This document shows, piece by piece, positions 44,827 through 53,302 of a stretch of 64,000 bases of DNA (positions are counted from its first letter, which is position 1; each line of letters begins with the position of its first letter). The DNA is taken from the NCBI RefSeq assembly GCF_000239815.1, contig NZ_CAFK01000010.1, positions 42,952-106,951 on the forward strand. Reading direction: 5' to 3'. A model generated the notes under the pieces. It saw only the letters and a list, made by a program, of their open reading frames with translations. It ran no database searches and was not told the origin of the DNA. The position numbers and the translations under genes are program-made. The DNA comes from Bradyrhizobium sp. STM 3843 (GTDB lineage: Bacteria; Pseudomonadota; Alphaproteobacteria; Rhizobiales; Xanthobacteraceae).

Positions 44827-46725
44827 TTGGGACGCAGTCATCGTGCCGATATCGATGCCCTCAGGGCGATCGCCGTCGTCATCGTCGTTCTGTTCCATCT
44901 GAGGATCACGGGCTTCGAGGCCGGCTTTGCCGGCGTCGACATCTTCTTCGTCATCTCCGGCTATCTGATAACCGGACAGATTCTGCGCGACGTCACGGCG
45001 CAACGCTTCTCGCTGTCCGACTTCTATTTGCGGCGGGCGCGGCGCATCCTCCCGGCGTTGATCGTGACGATCGCGGCGAGCTTCGCCGTCGGCTGGCTCT
45101 TTCTGTCGCCCGAAGCCATGCGCCAGCTGGCAAAGGAGGCGACACACGGGCTGCTCTCGATCGCCAACGTCCAGTATTGGCGGGAAGCGAGCGACTATTT
45201 CGCGCCCAGCGCGGATCAGCTGGCGCTGTTGCATTTGTGGTCGCTGTCGCTGGAGATTCAGTTCTACGCGCTGGCGCCGTTGGTCCTGATGTGGGTAGGG
45301 CGGAGCCGGCATGTGTTCAGCGCCATCGCGGCTATCGGTCTGATCTCCTTCGCTGCCGCTGCGGTGTGGCTCCCGCGCGATGCGGAAGCCGTATTCTTCC
45401 TGACCCCATTCCGGGTGTTCGAATTCGGACTCGGCGCGCTTGCCATTCCGCTTGAAGCGCGTCTCGCATCGTTGCCTCGCGTGCGCTCCATTGCCGCCGC
45501 CTGCGGCGCCGCCGTCCTGTTCGGCAGCCTTCTCGTCATCGGCCGCTACCAGGCCTATGCCGGCCTCGCCGCACTGCTGCCGTGCATCGCCGCCGTCATC
45601 ATCATCGCCGCCAACGTACCCGCACCGCTCTTGACGTCAGAGCCGGTGCGCGCCGTGGGCCGTGTGTCCTATTCGCTGTATCTCGTCCATTGGCCCGTCA
45701 TCTTCTTCATCCGTTTCATCTTCGGCGATGCGGCTGAGACTGCCGCCGGCCTTGGCCTGCAATGCGTGCTGATGACCGCATTCACCGCGCTGATGTACGC
45801 GTTGGTCGAGCAGCCGCTGCGTCGTCTGCCCTGGCCGCGCTGGAGCCAGGCGGCGGGCTTTGCGACCACGCTGCTCGTCTGCGCCGCTCTCACCCATGCG
45901 ACGTTCCTCGCCGACGGCGTCGTCTCGCGGCTGCCGCCCGATCAGCTCGCGCTATTCCGGCTGCAGGGCTTCGGCTTGAACAAGTGCAGCCGGACCATCG
46001 GCCGTCTGTGCGCGTTCGGCGATCTCGAAGGCACGCGGGGGGTCGAACTGCTCGGCGATTCCTTTGTCCAGCAATATGTCGCCGCGCTCGACACCACGCT
46101 GAAGGCGCGTGGCATGATCGGCCATGTCTCGACCATGAGCGGCTGTCCGACGCTGGCCGGTCTGACTGCGCAGGGGCCGCGCGCGCAGGTGTGCGCGGAA
46201 CTACGCGACAGCGAGCTTCCGCGCATCCAGCAGTCGCAGGCCGATTTCGTCGTGATCGGTCAAGCCTGGCAGCATTATCTCGACCTCGGCGACGGGCCGG
46301 AGGCGCAGACGCACAATGCTGCCGTGGCCGAGGATCTCGCCGAGACGATCCGCCTGCTCGACCGGCCGGGCCGGCATTTCCTCGTCATCGGCGGACAGGT
46401 GCGGCCCGTAAGCTGCGGCTTCGATCAGCTGCGCATGCTGCCGGGGCCCCTGTGGCACGCGCCGGCCAAGCCATGCGCTCCGGTCCCGAAAGGTGAGGCG
46501 ATCGCCGCCAATCAGATCATCGATGCGGTGTTGTCGGAGGCGATCAGGCCGTTTGCGAAGGTCGAGCTGCTCAGGCCGTCCGAGGTCTATTGCGACCAGG
46601 ATTGTCCGGTCGTCGAGCACGGCGTGTGGCTATTCCAGGATGCCGGCCATTTCACGGTGGCAGGCGCGCAGCGCATGGGCGAGCGCGCTCGCACCATCTT
46701 CGCAAGGGTTCTCTCGGACGATTAG
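44827..46725 (+). CDS. AT3-SGNH acyltransferase, copy A2
   Basis: TTG 44827 aligns with the GTG start of copy A1 and gives the same length, 632 residues; the frame is open back to 44770, but the extra residues have no counterpart. AT3 motifs are HRADIDALRAIAVVIVVLFH, GVDIFFVISGYLITGQ and FYLRRARRILPALI. The SGNH domain has VELLGDSFVQQYVAALD and DAGHFTVAGAQRM. Membrane topology and role should equal those of A1. The stop codon is 2 bases from the stop of the convergent copy B. Confidence 0.85.
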   Translation: MGRSHRADIDALRAIAVVIVVLFHLRITGFEAGFAGVDIFFVISGYLITGQILRDVTAQRFSLSDFYLRRARRILPALIVTIAASFAVGWLFLSPEAMRQLAKEATHGLLSIANVQYWREASDYFAPSADQLALLHLWSLSLEIQFYALAPLVLMWVGRSRHVFSAIAAIGLISFAAAAVWLPRDAEAVFFLTPFRVFEFGLGALAIPLEARLASLPRVRSIAAACGAAVLFGSLLVIGRYQAYAGLAALLPCIAAVIIIAANVPAPLLTSEPVRAVGRVSYSLYLVHWPVIFFIRFIFGDAAETAAGLGLQCVLMTAFTALMYALVEQPLRRLPWPRWSQAAGFATTLLVCAALTHATFLADGVVSRLPPDQLALFRLQGFGLNKCSRTIGRLCAFGDLEGTRGVELLGDSFVQQYVAALDTTLKARGMIGHVSTMSGCPTLAGLTAQGPRAQVCAELRDSELPRIQQSQADFVVIGQAWQHYLDLGDGPEAQTHNAAVAEDLAETIRLLDRPGRHFLVIGGQVRPVSCGFDQLRMLPGPLWHAPAKPCAPVPKGEAIAANQIIDAVLSEAIRPFAKVELLRPSEVYCDQDCPVVEHGVWLFQDAGHFTVAGAQRMGERARTIFARVLSDD

Positions 46726-46727
46726 CC

Positions 46728-48629
46728 TCACGGGGACTCGGCAGTCGGCGAGGGCTCCAGGACCGACTTCAAGCTCGCCGATGTCTCGACAATTCGCGTT
46801 GCCAGCAGCACGGAGCCTTGCGCCGTCAAATGACCCTGGTCCCACGCAATCGGCGCCCCTGACGCCAGCGTGGGGCAGGCGGCGTTCGGGCACAACAACC
46901 GAACCGGCGAGATGTACTCCGTTTCCGGGATGTCCTTGAGCAGATTGCGCAGGATATCGTCCGAGCTCCGAACGAAGGACTGGAGATGGCTGTCCGGCGC
47001 CGCGCCGAAATGCATCGCTGACACGACAAGCCGCGGCATCGCTGCGTCATATTGCAGGCCGGGGCCGACCACGATGACGCGGCTTCCCGATGCAGTGATC
47101 GATCCGATCGCGGCGAGCAGGCTTTGACGCGTTTGCTGCGCTTCCACCGAGCGGGCCCAGTCGCCAGAGATCAGCACCACATCCGGCTTGATCTCGCTGA
47201 TCAGCGCGAGAACCCGCCGATTGAAAGGTGCACATCGGGCCGGCTGACCGTAGCTCAGGGCGGGCAGACATCCGGCCATGGTCGCCCTCAGCACGGCACC
47301 CGGCCGGAGGACTTGTCGCAAGCCGTGGGTCAGGTGTGCGGCATGACTGTCGCCCCACACGAAAAGGTTGGGCTTGGTAGTGGGGGCGACGCAGGACGGT
47401 GCGAGATCCTCGACCGACTGGGCCGGATCCAGAAAGCAGGTGCGCTCCTCGTAAACCGGTCGGTAGTTGTAGTCGAGAAAGCCTGCGATCGTCAGCTCCT
47501 GCGGAGAGAAGCGGAACGGAAAGCCCGCGGACCAGATCATGATGGCGGCGAAGGCGACCGCAGCGATCCCGGTCGTGCCAAGCCACCGCCACGTGATCCG
47601 CCACTCTGCCCGTCGGGCCGGCTGTTCGATCAGATGATAGCTTGCAATCGACAGAGCCGTGCAAAAGGCGACAAGCACGAATTTGTCGAAGCCTGACGTC
47701 GGTGGACCCCAGGCCGCATAGGTGAGGGACAGCAGCGGCCAGTGCCAAAGGTAAAGCGAATAGGACCAGAGCCCGACCGTGATCATCGGCTTCGCGGCCG
47801 TCAGCACGGCTTTGCTCGGTGCCGGATTGGCCCAGATCACCATCGCCGCGCCAAGGCAAGGCAGCAATGCGGCTGTCCCCGGATACGGTGTTCGCGACGA
47901 GAACACGTTGGCGGACGCGCCGAGCGCAATCCATCCAGCCGCGGCCACTGCGATCCTGAGCCGTTCCGTGGCGGGTTCCGGCAGCGCCTCGATCGCTAGT
48001 AGGGCACCAAGGGCGAACTCCCAGATGCGCGCCGGCAGCAGGTAGAACGCGCTTGCCGGCTGCAAGGGCGTTTGCAGGACGCAAATCGCAAAGGAAGCAA
48101 GAGCTGCGATCACGAAGCTGAGCAGGGTCAACGAACGGCGCAGCGCAAACGCCGCCACCGCGGCGGCCGGAAAGAGCAGGTAATACTGCTCCTCGACAGC
48201 GAGCGACCAGGTGTGAAGCAGTGGCTTGGTGATGGAAGCCGCATCGAAATAGCCCTGCTGTGACCAGAACAGGACGTTGGACGAAAAGGTCGCGACGGCC
48301 AGCGCCTGGTGCGCAACGGAGACGGCGTCCTGCGGCAAAAGCAAAACGCTCGAGCAGACCAGAACCGTGCCCAGCATCGCGAACGCGGCCGGCAGGATGC
48401 GGCGCACTCGTCGCTGGTAGAAGTTCGCGATCGAAAATGTGCCGGCGAGAATCTCTGTCCGCAGAATTCTCGTAATCAGAAAGCCGGAGATCACGAAGAA
48501 AACGTCCACGCCGACATAGCCGCTCCGGAACGGCGAGATGTCATAGTGGTAGGCAATCACCGAAATGACAGCGAAGGCCCGCAGACAATCGATATCGGGG
48601 CGATAGGACAGGTGTCTCAAGGTCACCAT
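46728..48629 (-). CDS. AT3-SGNH acyltransferase, copy B (divergent sequence)
   Basis: The protein has 633 residues. The AT3 domain begins YRPDIDCLRAFAVISVIAYH and contains GVDVFFVISGFLITRI, RRVRRILPAAFAM and LHTWSLAVEEQYYLLFP. The SGNH domain has LFVWGDSHAAHLTHGL and AWDQGHLTAQGS. It shares domain layout with A1 and A2 but is only distantly similar, so it may act on another glycan or position. A degraded copy of its 3' end lies between A1 and A2. Confidence 0.85.
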   Translation of the reverse strand: MVTLRHLSYRPDIDCLRAFAVISVIAYHYDISPFRSGYVGVDVFFVISGFLITRILRTEILAGTFSIANFYQRRVRRILPAAFAMLGTVLVCSSVLLLPQDAVSVAHQALAVATFSSNVLFWSQQGYFDAASITKPLLHTWSLAVEEQYYLLFPAAAVAAFALRRSLTLLSFVIAALASFAICVLQTPLQPASAFYLLPARIWEFALGALLAIEALPEPATERLRIAVAAAGWIALGASANVFSSRTPYPGTAALLPCLGAAMVIWANPAPSKAVLTAAKPMITVGLWSYSLYLWHWPLLSLTYAAWGPPTSGFDKFVLVAFCTALSIASYHLIEQPARRAEWRITWRWLGTTGIAAVAFAAIMIWSAGFPFRFSPQELTIAGFLDYNYRPVYEERTCFLDPAQSVEDLAPSCVAPTTKPNLFVWGDSHAAHLTHGLRQVLRPGAVLRATMAGCLPALSYGQPARCAPFNRRVLALISEIKPDVVLISGDWARSVEAQQTRQSLLAAIGSITASGSRVIVVGPGLQYDAAMPRLVVSAMHFGAAPDSHLQSFVRSSDDILRNLLKDIPETEYISPVRLLCPNAACPTLASGAPIAWDQGHLTAQGSVLLATRIVETSASLKSVLEPSPTAESP

Positions 48630-48877
48630 CCATAACGATGGGCGGTGATGCCGGCACGCAGTGATAGCAGCTGCTGCAATATATTACCCTGATTAGTCCG
48701 CTTGGCTGCCGAGCATACGCCAGCATGGCCAGAGCCGATACAGCACAACCGCTATTGCAGATAGAGCACAGTGCCTGGCGATCGCGATTGTGGCTCACAA
48801 ATTTCTGCTTGCGTTCACAGACTTGCCCCAATGCCGTGATGGCCTTTGGTTCCAGGCAATTCGTTGAGTACAGTGTC

Positions 48878-49678
48878 ATGCGTAAGTCGAGTCCGAAGGC
48901 CGGCCTTGCCGGAGTGATTGGCGGCATCATTCTACTTAAGGTTGCATGCGGGGCGGCGTGGGCCGAGACCGCAGATGCGTCGAGCGCCGCGGCCGCGCCG
49001 GCATCGACGGGCGAGACCGCCAAGGACAGCGGACCGTTCGGCGGTTGCGAGCCGATCGGTTTGACCGCGTCCGGCGAACTGGTTTTCCCCCTGGAGTGCA
49101 AAAAGGCCATCAAGAAGGCAGCGGAGACACCGCTAGCGTCGGATGAGAAGTCTCCTGCCGCCGACAAGCAGGTCGGTGCCGAGACCAAGCCCGCCGTGGC
49201 CGACAAGCCGGCTGTAGCGTCGGAGACCAGCGCGGCGGAGGCGAAGCCGGCCGCGCTTCAGAGCGAGGCCGCTGCGAAGGCCGAGATGCCGAAGCCCTCC
49301 ACGACAGAGACAGAAACAACGGCAACCGCAGCTTCCAAGCCCGCGCCGGAGACGGCGGCTGCGAAGCCGGCTGCCGACAAGCCGGCCGCGCCGCCTGCCA
49401 AGAAGGCCGCCCAGCAAACGGCAGGAGCGAAGAAGGCGAGCCGTCACGCCGCGAAGGAGGGCGAAAGCAACATCAAGCCGGCCGCAGCTGTACCGGCACC
49501 CAAGCGCTTGGCGATGGTGAAACCGACGACACAGCCTGCGCCGGTGAAGCAGCTGGCTGACAGCAAGGCGAAGCTCCGCACCGCGGCTGCCGGTCCCGCC
49601 TGCACCCACTTCCGCAGCTACAATCCGACGACCAGGAGCTATCTCGGCTACGACGGCCATATGTACGCCTGCCATTGA
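48878..49678 (+). CDS. Secreted Ala/Lys/Pro-rich protein with BA14K-like C-terminus
   Basis: The protein has 266 residues if it starts at ATG 48878; the frame is open from 48725. A hydrophobic signal (GLAGVIGGIILLKVACGAAW) precedes GGCEPIGLTASGELVFPLEC, then about 170 low-complexity residues of Ala, Lys, Pro and Glu. The end, CTHFRSYNPTTRSYLGYDGH, then MYAC, resembles the BA14K family motif. The Cys-PIG-T-G-LV-Cys block recurs in the small protein at 54594. It may bridge envelope layers or peptidoglycan. Confidence 0.7.
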   Translation: MRKSSPKAGLAGVIGGIILLKVACGAAWAETADASSAAAAPASTGETAKDSGPFGGCEPIGLTASGELVFPLECKKAIKKAAETPLASDEKSPAADKQVGAETKPAVADKPAVASETSAAEAKPAALQSEAAAKAEMPKPSTTETETTATAASKPAPETAAAKPAADKPAAPPAKKAAQQTAGAKKASRHAAKEGESNIKPAAAVPAPKRLAMVKPTTQPAPVKQLADSKAKLRTAAAGPACTHFRSYNPTTRSYLGYDGHMYACH

Positions 49679-49729
49679 TCGGCAGCTCACGACCGGCGTC
49701 CGGCATCACGCTCATAACGCAGTTCTGGT

Positions 49730-49758
49730 TGCACCGCTGATAGGAGATCAGCGGTGCA
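49730..49758 (+). terminator. Perfect hairpin after the BA14K-like gene
   Basis: TGCACCGCTGAT pairs with ATCAGCGGTGCA around AGGAG, 51 bases after the stop. There is no T-run, so it may be a terminator or an RNA-stabilising stem. The rest of 49679-49984 shows nothing else. Confidence 0.5.
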
Positions 49759-49984
49759 TGGCGTAGAGGCCCGCCTCAGTCCTCAGATTGATCTCTGGGT
49801 GATCTGGGCAAACTCGCTTCCGGGGACTCCAAGCAAGCAGGCGCTGTCGGCGGCCACTCTCCCCAGATCCACACAATGGCGGAGCCGCGTGAAGCTTCGG
49901 CACCTGCGCCGCAGTTTGCTATAAGGTGAGGCTCCCCCCTGCCGCGGCCGGAACGTCTGCTGCGCAGACCTCCGCCGTCTAATC

Positions 49985-50593
49985 ATGAGCGACACTCAGT
50001 CCGACCTGTTCGAGATGCGCCGGCTCGAATCGCTGTCCAACACCATTTTCGGCGTGGCGATGACGTTGCTGGCCTATGACATGCCCAAGGCCAGTTTTGA
50101 CAAACTGCCGACTTGGGACGATCTGGCTCACGTCTATTCCGGCCGGCTGGCCGGCTTGATCCTGAGCTTCATCATCGCCGGTGTATTCTGGATCAGTCAT
50201 CACCGCAGGCTGGCCCGCCAGCCCTATGCCGGCCGCGGGACCGTCATTCTCAATCTGTTCTTTCTGCTCTCGATCGTCCTGCTGCCGGTCACCAACGGGC
50301 TCTACAGCAACTATCGGTTGAGCAGCGCGGTCGCGGTGCTCTACGGCACCCATCTGACGATCATCGCCACGCTCAATGCGCTGCTCTGGTGGATCGCCGG
50401 CCGTGGCCGGCTGCGCTCCGAGGTCGTGGGCGCGATCTTTCCGATCACGGTGTTCGTGCCGGGGACGGTGATCGCGGCGTTCCTTCCGGGATATGCGCCA
50501 TATTTCTGGTTGCTCGGCTTCGGCGGGCTGGTGGCGCGGCGTTTCGCGCGCGCCGATTCCGCGTGGGACGATGTTTCCGTCAACGATGGCTGA
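49985..50593 (+). CDS. TMEM175/DUF1211-family membrane protein
   Basis: The protein has 202 residues with six hydrophobic segments. The N-terminal block RLESLSNTIFGVAMTLLAYD matches the first helix of bacterial TMEM175 potassium-channel proteins, but the FSD signature reads LSN. Later helices (LAGLILSFIIAGVFWISHHR, VILNLFFLLSIVLLPVTNGL) also fit, including the W-x-x-H-H-R block after helix 2. It may be a potassium-leak channel or a non-conducting relative. The start ATG is 49985. A strong terminator follows. Confidence 0.75.
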   Translation: MSDTQSDLFEMRRLESLSNTIFGVAMTLLAYDMPKASFDKLPTWDDLAHVYSGRLAGLILSFIIAGVFWISHHRRLARQPYAGRGTVILNLFFLLSIVLLPVTNGLYSNYRLSSAVAVLYGTHLTIIATLNALLWWIAGRGRLRSEVVGAIFPITVFVPGTVIAAFLPGYAPYFWLLGFGGLVARRFARADSAWDDVSVNDG

Positions 50594-50605
50594 CGGCAAA
50601 CGCAA

Positions 50606-50633
50606 AACGCGGCGGGCTTGCACCCGCCGCGTT
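50606..50633 (+). terminator. Perfect GC-rich hairpin
   Basis: AACGCGGCGGG pairs with CCCGCCGCGTT around CTTGCA, 12 bases after the stop of the DUF1211 gene. It is followed by TTCC only. Confidence 0.65.
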
Positions 50634-50688
50634 CCGATCTTGAAACTCGCTGGTCCAGGGCCGAGACCGCCCCGTAGGCCGAGCCGGC

Positions 50689-50711
50689 GCATGATCCCGG
50701 ACGGATCATGC
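50689..50711. repeat. Minimal GCATGATCC / GGATCATGC palindrome
   Basis: Nine-base perfect arms flank CGGAC. The arms equal the ends of the repeat at 35311-35386, as if its middle were deleted. No gene is supported between 50634 and 50950. Confidence 0.55.
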
Positions 50712-50950
50712 CCTCAAAACAGGCTCAGCGGGCGATCCCAGCGAGGTGACAGCGCTTGGTGAAAGACACTGGATCACCTCCTTTCGTTGTTGATGGAAAA
50801 CTGAATATAGGGGGTCGAGCCCGGCGCGGAAAGGGTGGCGGCGTGCTGTGGGGTGATCAGAAGCGGCCTCTGGTTCCCACAGGACACACCGGCTGGCGCG
50901 TCGGGAGAGGTTGAGGCGGGCGTTGCGGCGTGTTAGGGAGACCGCCCAAT

Positions 50951-51024
50951 GCGGGTGTAGCTCAATGGTAGAGCAGCAGCCTTCCAAGCTGAATACGAGG
51001 GTTCGATTCCCTTCACCCGCTCCA
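50951..51024 (+). tRNA. tRNA-Gly (anticodon TCC)
   Basis: The acceptor stem GCGGGTG/CACCCGC is closed, the discriminator is T, and CCA is encoded at 51022-51024. The anticodon loop reads CT-TCC-AA. T arm GGTTCGATTCC is intact. The following gene differs in base use from its neighbours, but no duplicated tRNA end was seen. Confidence 0.96.
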
Positions 51025-51233
51025 ATCTTTTCAATGACTTAGCGCCGGTACGCTTCGGTTCGGACAAGCGACTCGTTTCCATTCTCATTATCGGTCTCAC
51101 CCTTCCTTTCCGGATTCGGCTTGCCTGGCGCGCTACTTGATGGGCGCTCTTGCGGCGGTTCTTGCCTGACCTCAAGCTCGTTGGTGCCACGGCCGATCCG
51201 TCGTAACATTTACTTTTCGGTGGACTACGGATC

Positions 51234-53132
51234 ATGGAGCAGCAGCGACCAATCCGTGTCGAGCGCAGGCTGTCGGCGATATTAGCTGCTGACGTTGCGG
51301 GCTATTCGCGGCTGATGCACCGCGATGAAGAGGCTACGCATGCGAAGCTCACCGCACTCCTGACGGAAGCGGTTGCGCCTGCAATTGCCGAACACGGTGG
51401 CCGTATCGTCAAGAATACCGGTGACGGGTTCTTGGCCGAGTTTCCGAGCGCGGTCGAAGCGGTGCGAGCTGCTTTACAATTCCAGGCTAGGGTCAAGGAA
51501 CTTACAATCGATGACCCGGAAGCCAAACGCATTGCTATCCGTGTGGGTATCAATATCGGGGACGTCATTGTCGAGCCGACTGACATTTTCGGCGACGGTG
51601 TGAATATTGCGGCGCGGCTTGAGGGCATCGCAGAGCCCGGTGGCATCTGCATATCTTCCGCCGCCTATGATCAAGTCCGTGGCAAGCTCGCTGTTGCGTT
51701 CGCCGATTTGGGCGAGCAGAATCTCAAAAATATCGCTCTCCCGATCCGAGCCTATGCTCTGCAGTTCGCCGATCCGCTGCCCAATGTTTCGTTCCTGAAG
51801 ATAACGCGCCGCTTCCCGCCTGGTCTGTGGTCGTGGCGAGCCTGGGTGGGCCCAGCGATTCTCCTGCTCATGACGATCAGCGGTGTGGGTTACTGGTACA
51901 CCCGCTGGGGCGAGCTGCAATTGCCGAACCATCGGCTATCAATTGTCGTGCTGCCGTTCACGAATTTGAGCAACGAACCTGAGCAGGAATACTTCGCCGA
52001 AAGTGTTGCCGACGATCTAAGCGCTGATCTCGCACGCATCGAGGACAGCTTGGTCATCGCGCCAAGCACAGCCCGCGCCTATAAGAACGTTGACCCCAAG
52101 CGCGTCGGCCGCGAACTCGGCATACGCTATATTCTCGACGGTAGCTTGCGCAGGACCCAGTCAATTGTGCGGGTTAATGCCCAACTGATCGATGCTCGGA
52201 CCGGCGCAGAGATATGGTCCGAGCGCGTCGACGGTGATTGGTCCAAGTCGATGCAACTTCAGGACGTGATCACGGGCCGACTGGCGCGGCGGCTGGATCT
52301 GGAACTGACCAACCAGGAAAGCCGTGACGCCGAGATCGCGCGGCCTAACAGTCCGGACGCGGTCGATCTTACGATGCGGGGATGGGCCGTGCTCAACAGA
52401 CCCTATTCACGCGAACAGTTGGCTCAATCGAGCGCCCTGTTCGAGCGCGCGCTGCAGATCGACCCGGGCTACCCCAAGGCTCTCGTGGGATTGGCAGATA
52501 CTTTGGCAGTGGAAGTCAACTATCGTTGGACCGATGCGCCTGGAGAAAAGCTAGGCCGGGCTGAGAATGCGGTAGATCAGGTTCTTTCCCGTTTTCCGAG
52601 TGACGCGATGGCGCACTTTGTTAAGGGCGAGATCCAGCGGGCGAAGGGCAGAAAGCTCGAGGTTGCGGTGAACGAATATGCAGCGGCAATCGCGATAAAT
52701 CCGAGTCTCGCTCCCGCCTATGGCGCGCTCGGCGCTGCCAAGATACGTGTCGGCCGCTCTGCAGAGGCGTTTGCACCTCTCCAGGTGGCGATTCAGCTCA
52801 GCCCCCGCGATCCCCTCCTAAACACCTGGTACTTTTACGTCTGCCATGCGCACACCCACCTCGCTCAATACAACGAGTCGATCGATTGGTGCGGCCGCTC
52901 AATCGCAGTAAAGCCGTTTTGGATCGCTTACGCGGATCTCGCCGCCGCTAGCGCCTTGACCGGGCATCAGGATGAAGCTCAAGCGGCAATTGCCGAGCTT
53001 CGCCGGCTCAGGCCCAACTACACAGTTGCCCTTTGGTTGCAGGATGGATCTGCGTGGTCCGATGACGTCGTCTTCCTTGACGAATTTCAGCGCATCGCTG
53101 AAGGGTTGGGCAAGGCGGGTCTCCCGGAGTAG
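51234..53132 (+). CDS. Class III adenylate/guanylate cyclase with TolB-like and TPR domains
   Basis: The protein has 632 residues. The cyclase domain comes first (about 10-185): metal-binding Asp residues in ILAADVAGYSRLMHRDEE and KNTGDGFLAEF, and Asn/Arg in GDGVNIAARLEGIAEPGG. A membrane helix (VGPAILLLMTISGVGYW) follows near residue 205. Then comes a TolB-N-like domain (VVLPFTNLSNEPEQEYFAES) and TPR-type repeats to the end. This design, with cytoplasmic cyclase and extracytoplasmic repeats, is much expanded in Bradyrhizobium. Its codon use is less GC-rich than its neighbours, hinting at separate origin. Confidence 0.88.
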   Translation: MEQQRPIRVERRLSAILAADVAGYSRLMHRDEEATHAKLTALLTEAVAPAIAEHGGRIVKNTGDGFLAEFPSAVEAVRAALQFQARVKELTIDDPEAKRIAIRVGINIGDVIVEPTDIFGDGVNIAARLEGIAEPGGICISSAAYDQVRGKLAVAFADLGEQNLKNIALPIRAYALQFADPLPNVSFLKITRRFPPGLWSWRAWVGPAILLLMTISGVGYWYTRWGELQLPNHRLSIVVLPFTNLSNEPEQEYFAESVADDLSADLARIEDSLVIAPSTARAYKNVDPKRVGRELGIRYILDGSLRRTQSIVRVNAQLIDARTGAEIWSERVDGDWSKSMQLQDVITGRLARRLDLELTNQESRDAEIARPNSPDAVDLTMRGWAVLNRPYSREQLAQSSALFERALQIDPGYPKALVGLADTLAVEVNYRWTDAPGEKLGRAENAVDQVLSRFPSDAMAHFVKGEIQRAKGRKLEVAVNEYAAAIAINPSLAPAYGALGAAKIRVGRSAEAFAPLQVAIQLSPRDPLLNTWYFYVCHAHTHLAQYNESIDWCGRSIAVKPFWIAYADLAAASALTGHQDEAQAAIAELRRLRPNYTVALWLQDGSAWSDDVVFLDEFQRIAEGLGKAGLPE

Positions 53133-53302
53133 AGGCTTGATGGGCAATGGACGGCGCCAATGGTCGCGCTCGCTGCCGCTGTGTACCGTCCGCCAAGCTT
53201 CCGCTTCAGGCATTTTTCAAATCGGTCGCTCTGGGGACTTGAGGGCCGCAGGAGAGCTGCATCATCGGCTCCATGCCCGGCCAAGCCGACGCGTTCCTCT
53301 GG

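Noticed and set aside
50951..51300. Integration site at tRNA-Gly
   Set aside because: The next gene differs in composition, but no integrase gene or second copy of the tRNA end was found.
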